Assembly (NCBI GenBank): GCA_947179155.2
Contig: OX359287.1
Span: 3,668,501 to 3,732,500, forward strand
From: Hedera helix
Lineage: Eukaryota > Streptophyta > Magnoliopsida > Apiales > Araliaceae
Length of the DNA: 64,000 nt
Direction: 5' to 3'
Below, piece after piece: positions 48,194 through 60,556 of this stretch; position 1 is the stretch's first letter; the number at the start of each line of letters is the position of its first letter. The translations under genes and the position numbers were made by a program. The notes below the pieces were generated by a model. It searched no databases, was not told the origin of the DNA, and saw only the letters and a program-made list of their open reading frames with translations.

Positions 48194-51100
48194 TCATTTG
48201 TTCACATTCTTTCGAATAATATGGCACTTGCGCTCAATATGCTTCAATTGTTTATGATATCTAGGATCCTTTGATTGTGTCACTGCCCTAGTATTATCAC
48301 AATATATAACCATGAGACTAAGAGCTGATGGTACTACACCAAGTTCTATTAAAAACTTTCGAAACCATATAGTTTCATTGGAAGATTCTAAAGCTGCCAC
48401 ATACCCTGCTTCCATAGTGGAATCAGCAATACAACTTTGCTTAACATTCCTCCAACTAATATCTCTACCACCTAAAGTGAATACAATCCCAGAAGTTAAT
48501 TTTCTAGAATCTTTGTCGCCCATAAAGTCTGAATTAGAATATCCAGTAGCAACTAGATCATCACCGCGATATACAAACATATAATCTCTCGTTCTCCGTA
48601 GATATTTAAGTATATGATTCATTATTGTCCAGTGCTCAGGTCCTGGATTAGACTGATATATGCTAACTATTTCAACTGCATAACAGATATCTGGTCTAGT
48701 ACACAACATAACATACATTAAGCTTCCTACAGATGATGCACAAGGAACTGCTTTCATGCATTCTTTCTCAAATTTTGTCATAGGACAATGATTTGAAAAA
48801 AGAGAGATTCCATGTCTAAAAGGAAGTAGTCCCTTTTTAGAATCTAGCATAGCATACTTAACCAAAATTTTATCTATATATGTAACTTGAGAAAGGCACA
48901 ACATTCCTTTTTTACAATCCCTGATAACTTAGATCTCAAGAATGTATTTAGCCTCTCCCAAATCTTTTATATCAAAATAATTAGAAAGCCAGACTTTAAC
49001 CTGAGATAACATTCCTTTGTCATTTTCAATTAATAGGATGTCATGTACGTATAAAACCAAGAATACCATTAGTTTACCTTCACTTCTTTTATAAACACAT
49101 AGCTCTTCAGAATTTTGTTCAAATCCAAGTGATTGGATTACTTGATCAAACCTGACATTCCACGATCTTGATGCTTGTTTAAGCCCATAAATAAATTTAT
49201 GTAGCTTACAAACCATTCATTTTTGGCCTTCAACTATGAAACCATCTGGCTTAGACATGTAAATGTCTTCTTCAAGATAGCCATTAAGAAAAGCTGTCTT
49301 GACATCCATTTGTCATATCTTGTAATCAAGATGTGCAACAATAGATAAGAGAATTATGATGGATTTAAGCTTTGTTACTGGCGAATAAGTACCCTCAAAG
49401 TCACCTTAATTATATCCTTTCGCTACAAACCTAACTTTAAATGTATGAACCTTCCCATTTATCCCTCTCTTCTTCTTATAGACCCACTTGCACCTAAGAT
49501 GTTTTACTCCATTAGGCGCATCTATAAGTTCCCAGACTTTATTGGAATACATAGAGGTCATATCTTGTTTCATTGCTTCTTGCCATATATTAACATCTTT
49601 ATCAGCAATTGCCTCATTATAGTTACGGGGATCTGAATCTTAACCATCTGAGACAATCTCAATAGATTCACCCAAAGAAGTAAGTCTTTGTGTGGGTCTA
49701 AAAATCATCCCACTACGACAAGGCTTTCCTTAGTTAAAAGATTCAGGTATTATTTCTTATGGTGTAATTACTTGTTTATCAGGTTTTGATGCTGATTGTG
49801 GAGAAAGATCTTCTAACATTTACTGTAAGATAATTATACTACTTGACTTATTTTCTATCATATAATCCTATTCTAACAAAATTACATTTGCATTCACAAA
49901 TACCTTTCGATTTTCTGGATTAAAAAATAGTCAACCCCATATCTCTTTTAGATACCCCGCAACAAACATTATTCCGATCTTGTTCCTAATTTATCTAAAT
50001 CTATTTTTCCTTTTCGCACATATGCAGGGCAATCCCATATATGAATGTGTTTCAAGCTAGGCTTGCGCCCTGACCACAATTCTAATGGTGTTTTTGAAAC
50101 TGATTTAGATGAAATAATATTCAATAAGTACATAGCTTATTGCAAAGTATATCCCCAAAAAAGATATAGGTGGTGTAGAATAATTTATCATAGATCTAAC
50201 CATTTCTAAAAGAGTCGTGTTTCTTCTTTCTGCTATATCATTTTGCTGAGGAGTCCCGAGTGTAGATAACTGTGATATTATTCCATTTTTCAGACATGTA
50301 ATTCTTGAAATTAATGAGAAGGTATTCACCACCTCGATCAAATCTAAGAGTCTTTATGTATTTACCCATTTGTTTTTCAATTTCAGCCTGAAACTCTTTG
50401 AATTTTTCAAAAGCTTCAGACTTATGATGCATTAGCTATACATAACCAAATCTTGAGTAATCATCAGTAAATGTGATAAAATACTCATATCCTCCTTTAG
50501 CTTTCACTGTCAATGGACCATATACATTAGTGTGAACCAAATCTAACTTTTTTATGGCTCTATTATCTTTTGATTTAAAAGGTGTTTTAGTCATTTTACA
50601 CTCTATACAAGATTTGCAGACTGGATAAGAATTAACTTCATGAAAAATTAAAGGTCCATCATTTATCAATCTTTAGATCCTGTTTAGATTAATATGACCT
50701 AAACGTAAGTTTCATAAATAAGTTTTATTTGTTGAAGAAACTTTTTTTTTCTTAGAAATGATATTATCATTTTCAGTAATTTTCAATGTTCTTATAACAG
50801 GAGTGAGAATATATAAGTTATCCAATAATATACTATCACAAACAAAAGTAGAACTTTTCTTAATAACAACTTTATTATTAAAAATCACGGAGTACCCTTG
50901 TTTATATAAACCAGAAATCAAAATTAAATTTCTACGAGCGTTTGGTACGTAAAGTACATTATTCAAATATAAACCTTATCACCAGAAAATTATAAATGAA
51001 CTATTCCTACTGTTATTGTTGCAATTGTTGCATCCGATGCTAACTGCAGGTAAATTTCCTCTTCATTTAGCTTTCTGGTCTCCTAGAACCCCTACAAATT

Positions 51101-51240
51101 ATAGCAAATATGATTAGTGGCTCTGGAATCTACGTACCAAGATCCAGTAGAAATCGCCAATAAACATCATTCAAGTAGTAAAGTTTGAAACTTACCCTTG
51201 TTTTTCACTTTCTCAAGGTATGCTGAACAATTACGCTTCA
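48194..51240 (-). pseudogene. Ty1/copia gag-pol remnant, 5' truncated
   Basis: On the minus strand, a gag zinc-knuckle end (KRNCSAYL, about 51215-51240) is followed by a protease motif with D-S-R at 51122-51130 instead of D-S-G. Next come GAG-pre-integrase and integrase (50100-50970), in which HTNV has Asn (50526-50528) at a usual Asp position while the DRGGEY and TPQQN.IAERR motifs remain. RT (48929-49300) has YVHD, with His at 49043-49045 in the usual YVDD. RNase H (48194-48904) includes SWRN.KQSCIADSTMEAGY. Stops occur at 49217-49219 and 48929-48931, with several frameshifts between. Most of gag and the 5' LTR are missing. Confidence 0.87.
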
Positions 51241-51578
51241 TAACAAATTAAGTAAATATGATTAATTAAAAATAGAATCCTTTCCATATGTTAATATTAT
51301 ATTTTTATTATTTTATTTACTTTGATCAAAAATATTTTCTAAACTTATTGAATTAGTATTTTATTAACCTTGATAAATTAATATTAAGTGTTATAAATAT
51401 TTATTCGTAAAGTAACATTTCCTAAGGCTAGGAGAACTCTTATTATTATAATAAATATATAAATGATATTTTCCAAAATATTATTTCAAAAGAAGCATGG
51501 AAAAATAAAATATTATATTTTTATTTCTATTCGAATTGGTTATATATAATGGAGCTGGCTGAGATTTTTTTGTGAGCA

Positions 51579-54139
51579 TGTAATATCCCAGATATTTCTG
51601 ATGCTATTAAATATGATCTTAAAAGATAAAATTGAAAGTTAAGAATTCAAACCTAGTTTATGTAAAGTCAATACCTAAGGAACAATAGTTCAGGTATAGA
51701 TTGAATTATGTTAAGGGTAAATACGATTCCTAGATACGATCGTATATGATTAGAGGTTAGACTTTTAACCTAAACTATGTGTTATATGATTAATAAAGAT
51801 TGAATTGTGTTCCAATCTATATGATATATGATTTCCTATATACGTGTAGAACTACGTAACTTAGTATGTGTTAAGAATATGGTATGCTAGTTTGAAAATA
51901 TAAGATATTGTATTAGGTATATGGTATGCTAAATTAGAATTCAAGATCTTGTGTTGGTGAAACAGCTTACTGTATTGGTAAACTCTATTTCTGTTTGGTT
52001 AATTTAGCTATTGTGATGGTACTCTAACTTTTTGTTTTGATAACTTAGTTTGTTGTATTATGTATTTAGCTTACTGGATGTTAAAAAAGAACTTATTAAA
52101 AGAAAGATAAGTATTAAAACCTAAAACTCTAAGGGTTATAACCGATGGTTAAAACCTAGAAAGTAATTCGTCCGTAAAAGTCATCTTGCACATTTTTAGA
52201 ACTCTTCACATTTTACGAAATAGTATTTAAATGAGTCAATGAGTCGTAGAACCTAGGGAGCCAATAATTTATTTTTTTTTATAGAAAAACACGATTCCCG
52301 AGAAAAAAAATTTGGTGCTATGACTTTTTTGTATTTTACGACATAGCATTTACATGTGCTATAGATGTCAGTGAGCTAATAATATTTTTTTCTAAAAAAA
52401 AATATAAAAAACAATATTCATTTAGAAATTATCTTCCGAATTTTAAAATTTCACATTCATGAATAACGTTTTTATGGACAATTGATATATTTTCACCAAT
52501 AAATTTTTTACCCAAAATAATTTTCAAAGGTTACTATTCATAAATAGAGTACGAATACGAAAAAAAATACAAAGAATAATATAAGGTATAATACGAAGAT
52601 TATACGAAATATTATACGAGATTAATACGAGAATAATATGAAGCGTGGTGTAGTATTATACGATGTATTATATAATATATTAGGTATAAATACTTAATAT
52701 ATTATATGAAGTAACTAACTAAGTAAAATTAAACCAGTTTCTAACTAGTGATCCAACTAAAATATTTTTGACCAATCGCGTGGGAGAATTACAATCCATG
52801 TGAACTTAAATGGACAAATGAGAGTCAATGAATGATTAACAAGTTAGATTAACTAAATTGGATAAAGAAACATAAGTTACACTAACTAAAAAGTAATAAA
52901 ATCCAAGTAAAAATTAATCAACCAATCGCGTCGCAAGTTAGCAATCCATGTGAATTCTTTTCAACCAATCCCAACAAAGTAAGATGAGATTAAATCTTGG
53001 CCATACAACATACCATGACCAATCACTTTAGGGAGAAAATAGGTGTTCAAGTCCTTTTGCAAGGCGCCTTAGTTCTTGTGTAAACTAACTTTAAATTAAG
53101 TAAAAGTGCAATTTATTGAACTTAGCTCTTCCTATAAATACCCACCTCTACCATTCGTTTTCTCCACCATTTCAAGAAGCATGTCAATAAAAAAATTACT
53201 TTGTACATATATATTGTGAGCTATATTAAGAGAAAAATCAATTTCGAGTGATGAAGTTCTGTTTGACTTGGAAGAAAAACACGCTCTTCAAGAGGCCATA
53301 TGAATACGCGCAGAAATTAACGTAAACTTTATTGTTGAATCAATTAAGAAGAATGATAAGAAGATCAAGAACGTAAAGAAAAACGCGTAGACTAGATTAA
53401 TTAATTGTCTTTTATTTGTAGTTATAATGACTGATATAGTACGAACAAGTACTCAAATCATGTAATCGAATATTATATCAAGAAAACTATCATATTATTA
53501 TTACTTTGCATTATGTCTTTACTTTTATAAGACTTAGAATAGTTGAAACATTAACACAATATTATTAAAGAACTATACATCTAAGTGAGGGTTTTGGTAA
53601 TATGGACTGATCATGTTATGCCAATACTCTGAATTTCGGATAGATAGTTATTTTCAATATGAAGAGATATCTATTAATTATGAATTTATGTATCCAAGTA
53701 AGAGTATTTTGCGCATGGAATTTCCAGGGTATGGGGTTGCCTAATTGAGCGATGCATTACTCTGAAATCCCCCTTAGTTAAGGGAAGAATTCCTTGTGCT
53801 GATACTGTAAACTTTCGATATATAGAAGTTATAAATAATAAGATATTTGAAATCTGAAGGCTAAAAATTGTGAATGTAAGTACTAAGTTTCTTGTATCAA
53901 GTACAAGGATTTAGTATGAATTAATGAAAGATCATTGGGGTTAAGATAAGAACTTTGTTTATAAAACTATTTGAATGGATGAGGATATCGGAAATACGGA
54001 CTATTCATGTTATTGTTGATATTCTGAATTCCAGTTAGATAAGGTTTATGGATGAAAGTAACATCTATAAACTTATTGATTTAGCATTTTTAGTCAGCTA
54101 CAAGTTCGGGTGACTAATGCTTTGATTTAGGGCGCAATA
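51579..54139 (+). repeat. 5' LTR of the LARD
   Basis: 2561 bp, starting TGTAATATCCCAGATATTTC. It holds a TATAAATA box (53133-53140). It also contains two diverged copies of an ACCAATCGCGT...CAATCCATGTGAA phrase, at about 52772 and 52922, and an AATACGA-rich stretch (52545-52650). The end is altered (GGGCGCAATA rather than GGGGTGTGACA-like). Confidence 0.92.
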
Positions 54140-55519
54140 TTTTGGTATCAAAGCAGTAGATTATAATTCTAAGGTAGAAGTATCTTAGGGTATAATATGA
54201 GTTAAAATTTATTTGGAGATAGTAAAAATTTATTTGGAGATATTTACTTGGAAATAGTAAAATTTTATTTATTGTGAGAATTAAATTCATAATGAGTTGT
54301 AACGATAAAAATTTGAAGAAAAGTGATTAGAAATAGTTTGAGTAGAAGTATGTATGAATTTTAATTGAAAACTCATGATAGTATTTGAGATAATAAACCC
54401 TTGTATGGGCAAGGAGAATAATTGAATGACTCCCTTGTATGGGCAGGAGTTTAATATGCATTTGGAAATCGATTTAACTATATTGTTGAAACGAAAGGTT
54501 CATGATCAATGTTACACACACTGATGAGACATTCGTGATAGTGTTGATGAGACAGGGAATTGATTCATTAATTTTTGGGTGGAGAAAATACTCAGTTTAC
54601 TATAGTGATAATTGATTGAAATTTGGTGTCAATATGTTCTTTGTATATATTGTGAGAAGGTGATTCTTTTCTCATATGTACATTGAATTAGTTATAATGT
54701 CATACCAAAGAGGAAATGACCTAGTTATATATGAAATTTTAGATAATTGGAGATGTTTGAGATATTAGGGTATTCCAAAATCTCAAGCTATGCTAGACTT
54801 TCATGCATATATCCGCACTTGGGTGCCTTGAAAAGATTTGTTCACTTGTTGAACTTTTGAAAGCTATGTTATTCATATGTCTATATTAATACTTTTGAAA
54901 GCTATGTTATTCATATGTCTATATTAATTATTTCAGCTAGACACCTTTGGTTACAAGTTGATACATTTGTAGCCATATCACAGTTGATATAAGTTACTAC
55001 AATATAATGTATAAATGTTGTTGATACATTTGTAGCCGTATCACTATTGTACAAGTTGATACAATATAATGTATATATATTGTTGATACATTTGTAGCCG
55101 TGTCACTCTTAATACAAGTTGATACAGTATATTAGTATACATATTGTTGATACATTGTAGCCATAATACAAGTTGATACAGTATAATGTATAAATGTTAT
55201 TGATACATTTGTAGTCATGTCCTTGTTAATACAAATTGATACAAGTTGTAGAAGTGTTGTGTTCTAGATCATTAGTGACGAAAGATGGATTAAGAAAATT
55301 CATAGTATGAGATAAGCTCATAGAGTGTTTAAGTAAATGGATTGAAATTCATTGAGAAAATTGGAGATAATTATAGTGTAATTTTAAGGATGAAATTCTT
55401 ATAAGCAGGAGTGAATGTAATATCCTGAGTATTTATAAAATATATAAATATGATATGAAGAATGTTAACGATAATTATACTGTAATTTCAAGGACGAAAT
55501 TCCTGTAAGTTGGGTTGAA
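54140..55519 (+). other. LARD internal region, noncoding
   Basis: It opens with TTTTGGTATCAAAGCAG, a tRNA-Met-type primer-binding site at 54143. No frame longer than about 60 codons is present. It includes a perfect 38-bp tandem duplication (54853-54928), a repeat array (54953-55260) and a duplicated polypurine/LTR junction (55366-55519). Confidence 0.85.
54953..55260 (+). repeat. Tandem array, about 60-bp period, 4-5 diverged units
   Basis: Each unit contains GTTGATACATTTGTAGCC, a TATCAC or TGTCAC step, and TACAAGTTGATACA(A/G)TATA. Units differ by substitutions and short indels. Confidence 0.8.
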
Positions 55520-58072
55520 TTTAATATCCCAGATATTTCTGAAGCTATTAAATATGATCTTAAAAGATAAAGTTGAAGGTTAAGAATTAAAACCTAGTTT
55601 CTGTAAAGTCAATACCTAAGGAACAATAGTTCAGGTATAGATTGAATTATGTTAAAGGTAAACACGATTCCTAGATATGATCGTATACGATTAGAGGTTA
55701 AACTTTTAACCTAAACAATTTGTTATGTGATTAATAAAGATTGAATTGTGTTCCAATCTATGTGATATACGATTTCATATGTGTAGAATTATGTAATTTA
55801 GTATGTATTAAGAATATCGTATGCTAGTTTGAAAATATAGGATGTTGTATTAGGTATATGTATGCTAAATTAGAATTCAAGATCTTGTATTGGTGAAACA
55901 GCTTACTATATTGGTAAACTCTATTGTTGTTTAGTTAATTAAGTTGTTGTAGTGGTACTCTAGCTTGTTATTTAGATAACCTAGTTTGTTGTATTATGTA
56001 TCCAGCTTACTGGATGTTAAAAAAGAACTTATTAAAGGAAAGATAAGTATTAAAACCTAAAAGCCTAAGGGTTATAATCTAAGGGTTAAAACCTAGAAAG
56101 TAATACGTCCGTAAAAGTCGTCTTGCACATTTTTAGAACTTTTCACATTTCACAAAATAGTATTTATATGAGTCATAGAACCCAGGGAGCCAATAATTTT
56201 TTTTTCGAGAACAAGACGAAAAGTACAATTTTTGAGAAAACGTTTTTTGTCGTCTTGGCTGTTATGTTCGTCGTTTTGAATTTTTTTATTTCACGACATA
56301 GCATTTATACGTGTTATAGATGTCAGGGATCCAATAATATTCTTCTCTAGAAAAAGACAAAACATTATTCTTTCGGAAATTGTCTTCAGAATTTTGAAAT
56401 TTCACATTCCTGAATTGAACTTTTATGGACAATAGATATATTTTCACCAATAAATTTTTTACCCAAAATAAATTTCGAAGGTTACTATTCACAAATAGAG
56501 TACGAATACAGAAAAATCACGAAGAATAATATAAGGAATAATACGAAGATTATACGAAATATTAGACGAGATTAATACGAGAATAATACGGAATGTGGTG
56601 TTGTATTATACGATGTATTATACAATATATTAGGTATAAATACTTAATATATTATATGAAGTAACTAACTAGTTAAAATTAAACCAGTTTCTACCTAGTG
56701 ATCCAATTGAAACATTTTCGACCAATCGCGTGCGAGAATTGCAATCCATGTGAACTTAAATGGACAAATGAGAGCCAACGAATGATTAACAAGTTAGATT
56801 AACTAAATTGGATAAGGAAACACAAGTTACACTAATTAAAAAGTAACTAAATCTTTGTAAAATTGAATCAACCAATCGCGTTGCGAGTTAGCAATCCATG
56901 TGAATTCTCTTCAACCAATCATAACAAAGCAAGATGAGATTAAATCTTGGCCATACAACACACCATAACTAGTTACTTTATGGAGAAAATAGGTGTCCAA
57001 GTCCTTTTGCAAGGTGCCTTAGTCTTTGTGTAAACTAACTTTAAATTAAGGGACTAAAAGTGCAATTTATGGAACTTAACTCTTCCTATAAATACCCACC
57101 TACCCCATTTATTTTCTCCACCATTTCAAGAAGAATTTCAAAAGCAAAATTACTCTATACATATATATTGTGAGCTATATTGAGAGAAAAATCAATTTCG
57201 AGTCAGAAGAAAAGCATGCACTTCAAGAGGCCATATGAATACAAGCATAAATTAACGTAAACTGTATTGATGAATCAGTTAAAAAAATGATAAGACGATT
57301 ATGAACGTAAAGAAGAAATCATAGACTAGATTAATTAATTGTCTTTTATTTGTTGTCATAATGACTGTTGTAGTATGAACAAGTACTCAAATCATGTAAT
57401 TGAATATTATATCAACACAATTATTTTATTATTATCACTTTATGTTATGTCTTTACTTTTATAAGACTCCGAATAGTTGAAACATTAACACAATATTGTT
57501 AAAGAACTATACATCTAAGTGAGGGTATTGGTAATATGGATTGATCATGTTATGCCAATACTCTGAATTTCTGATAGATAGTTATTTTCAATATGAAGAT
57601 ATATCTATTAATTATGAATTTATGTATCCAAGTAAGAGTATTTTGTGCATAAAATTTGCAGGGTATGAGGTTGCCTAATTGAACGCCGCATTACTCGGAA
57701 AGCCCCTTTAATTACTAGAAGGATTCCTTGTGCTGATACTGTAAACTTTGGATATATAAAAGTTATAAATAATAAGATATTTGAAATCTTAAGGTTAAAA
57801 ATTGTGAATGTAAGTACTAATTTCTTGTATCAGGTATAAGGATTTAGTATGAATTAATGAAAGATTTTTGGGGTAAAGATGAGAACGTTATTTATAAAAC
57901 TATTTGAATGGATGAGGATATCGAAAATAAGGAACGTTCATGTTATTGCTGATATTCTGAATTCTAGTTAGATAAGGTTTATCGATGAAAGAAACATTTA
58001 TAAACTTATTGATTTAGCATTTTTAGTCAGCTTCAAGTCCGGGTGGCCAATGCTCGAATTTGGGGTGTGATA
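55520..58072 (+). repeat. 3' LTR of the LARD
   Basis: 2553 bp, beginning TTTAATATCCCAG (terminal TG changed to TT) and ending GGGGTGTGATA. It aligns with the 5' LTR over its full length by eye. TATAAATA box at 57087-57094. Confidence 0.92.
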
Positions 58073-58659
58073 GAGCATGTGGGCCTAGGCTCTTAAATTA
58101 AGGAAAGGAATAAAGGCTTAAAGCATTTATTGTTGACTGGTAGGCGTGGGTAACTAAAATGTAATTTCTCTCTCCTCACAAATGTATAAACTAAAATGTA
58201 ATTTCTCTCTCCTCACTTGATTGGCCCACTTGAAATGAATTTGCTGAAATGTTTTTGAAATTTAAAATTTGCTAAATTGGTTGGGCAGTCCGAGCGTTCA
58301 TCTCATTTGAACCAATCCGTGTGAATACTTTTAAAATAATCCGGACCATCAGATTTTTAGTCACTTTGCCCAACCGTTGATCATTAAATCAAATATCAAA
58401 ATTACAATTTTATCAACCTTAAAAAAATTCTATAAATAGGAGGCACTTCTTTCACTTTTCACTTGCCAATTCCAAAAAAAGAAAAGCTTACTCCTTGCCT
58501 CTATTTTCTCTCTATCAACTTTCTAATTCCTCTTCTAATTAAAGTTATTATCTTCATTTGAAGAGAAAAATTGGTCAAAATATTTGAGATAAGTATTGAT
58601 TGATATTATTTTCATTATCTCATACTCATTTATATTTATAGATATACAAATATAGATTG

Positions 58660-58661
<2 letters not shown>

Positions 58662-58723
<62 letters not shown>
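58662..58723. repeat. Compound (CA)n(TA)n microsatellite
   Basis: CA run at about 58662-58692, directly followed by a TA run. Confidence 0.9.
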
Positions 58724-58725
<2 letters not shown>

Positions 58726-58754
58726 CTTCTATTAATTTAAGATAAAAAGTTGAT

Positions 58755-58985
58755 ACTTAGTTACCGATAGGTGATGATATTTCTCCTAAATGAGGGAATC
58801 CCTCACCCGATTTTTGAAAACCTAAGTGGCCTTTTATTGATATAGTGTGATTATATAAATTAAATTTTATATAAATCATAGTTGCGAAGTTTTAAGTTTG
58901 GTCAGTACTTAGTTATCGATAGGTGATGATATTTCTCCTAAATGAAGGAATCACTCACCTGATTTTTTAAAACCTAAGTGGCCTT
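58755..58985 (+). repeat. Direct repeat pair within the solo LTR
   Basis: The phrase CGATAGGTGATGATATTTCT and the following CCTAAATGA...CTCACC...AACCTAAGTGGCCTT occur twice, about 153 bp apart. Confidence 0.8.
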
Positions 58986-59356
58986 ATTTAGAGTGATCAC
59001 ATCATAGATCAAATATATCAATATATACAGATTCGAGTAAAACAGATTTATATGTTATATCAAGTATTATTTAACTGTTTTATTCATTATACTTGATATC
59101 TGTTGTTATAAGTATTTGAACATAAATTCACTTAGTAATAAGTACTTGTTGTTTAATATAAAAGTTACTAAAACTTTTATTTCACGAATATAATTGTTAT
59201 ATCTGCTTACACAAAGCATATCACTCACTATGAAAGTTATTTAAACTTTTATATTTGCACTGAAATTATATATCTGCTTATGTAAAACGCATCTTTCAAA
59301 AATATATTTTATTGAAAAAGGTTGGTTTATTAGTTTTATATTTCTGTGGCAGAAAG

Positions 59357-59635
59357 CGAGTGATCCTTTGACCAAAAGCAGAGTCTTAGAGAGGTCAACG
59401 GGTAGTTAGATCTTTAGTGTACTTGTGAGGTGATAGACAAATTTCTTATTTCAAGACTAAATTGTAAAAGAAAATGTTAAGTGAGTTAGTTATTTTTAAA
59501 TTTGTGAGAAAAATAGAGTGATTGTTTGACCAAGACCAGAGTCTTCGAGAGGTTAACGGGTAGTTGGGTCTCTAATGTACTTGTGAGGTGAGGAACCGAT
59601 TTCTTGTTTCAAGACCAGATTGTAAAGTAGAGCTA
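59357..59635 (+). repeat. Second direct repeat pair within the solo LTR
   Basis: AGAGTCTT(A/C)GAGAGGT followed by AACGGGTAGTT and GTACTTGTGAGGTGA occurs twice, about 152 bp apart. Confidence 0.8.
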
Positions 59636-60135
59636 GACTCAAAAACAGGTACAACTACGTTTGAGAAATGAGCGGGGAGCTACTGTCAAAGATAAATAGT
59701 TATATGTATAGTTGGAAGTTGATCTATAAAACTTTGTAAACATTTCTTCACCTATTAAAGGGGTATTTAATACTGATAGTAATAGGATCTCAAGTCTTGG
59801 AGAGGAGCTTGAGACTGGACGAAGCAACATACCCGGGTTGTATGTTGTGAACCAACTAAATCTTTGTGCATTGTGTGATGGATTTTTTTACTATTTTGCA
59901 TATTAATTTACTACATTGCAAATTAATTAATTAAAAATTCAAAAAGACATAAGATAAATTTTTAAATAGTAATAATCTATTCAACCCCCTTCTAGATTAT
60001 TATTAGACTTTCAGAGGACAATGTGACCCAAAGACCTAATCTACAAGTGCTCTAAATTATTGAAAACCAAATAACATGGGATGCTAACTTAAGGGAAGGG
60101 ATATAAAGGAAGAAACTTGTCAATGCACATGGGAG

Positions 60136-60301
60136 TAGGGGTGGGCAACGGGTAAATATCGGCCCGAATCGGACTGGTACCGAACTGGATCGGTACCAAA
60201 AGTTTTCAAATCTCGGTACCGGTTGGACCGATTTATCGAACTAGTAAAAACCAAATAAATACTGAAAATTAATATAATAATAATAATAATTATTATTATT
60301 A

Positions 60302-60361
<60 letters not shown>

Positions 60362-60548
60362 AAAAAAAAATTAGATAACCGGTACGGTTTGGTATTTACC
60401 GAACCATAAAAGCTCGGTACCGAAAAATCAGTATATATCGATTTTTTTATACCGATACCGAACCGGTTCTTTTTTTCTCTAACTGGTCGGTTCGGATCGG
60501 TCTGAAAAACCAAATAATTGAAAAAACCGAACCAAATGCACACTCCTA
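60136..60548. mobile_element. hAT-type MITE with perfect 8-bp target duplication
   Basis: 413 bp with terminal inverted repeats TAGGGGTGGGCA... and ...TGCACACTCCTA. The perfect 8-bp direct repeat CATGGGAG lies at 60128-60135 and 60549-60556, the hallmark of hAT insertion. The arms carry CGGTACCG and AACCGGTTC words in inverted arrangement around an ATT array (60278-60361). No transposase. ORFs running through the array are shadows. Confidence 0.9.
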
Positions 60549-60556
60549 CATGGGAG

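Larger units (their letters stand above)
51579..58072 (+). mobile_element. LARD-like noncoding LTR retrotransposon
   Basis: Two very similar LTRs flank a 1380-bp internal region with a primer-binding site and polypurine tract but no gag-pol. A perfect 5-bp target duplication GAGCA lies at 51574-51578 and 58073-58077. Total 6494 bp. The large LTRs and lack of coding fit a large retrotransposon derivative (LARD) that would depend on proteins from another element. The TGTAATATCCC start and the GGACGAAATTCC sequence before the 3' LTR are typical of plant gypsy elements. Confidence 0.93.
58078..60013 (+). mobile_element. Probable copia-type solo LTR
   Basis: It begins TGTGGGCCTAGG directly after the LARD target duplication and ends ATTCAACCCCCTTCTAGATT...ACTTTCA, a 3' LTR style known from plant copia elements. 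A TATAAATA box lies at 58432-58439. Flanks are GAGCA and GAGGA (four of five identical). It contains a CA/TA microsatellite and two pairs of long direct repeats. No coding or second LTR. Confidence 0.6.
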
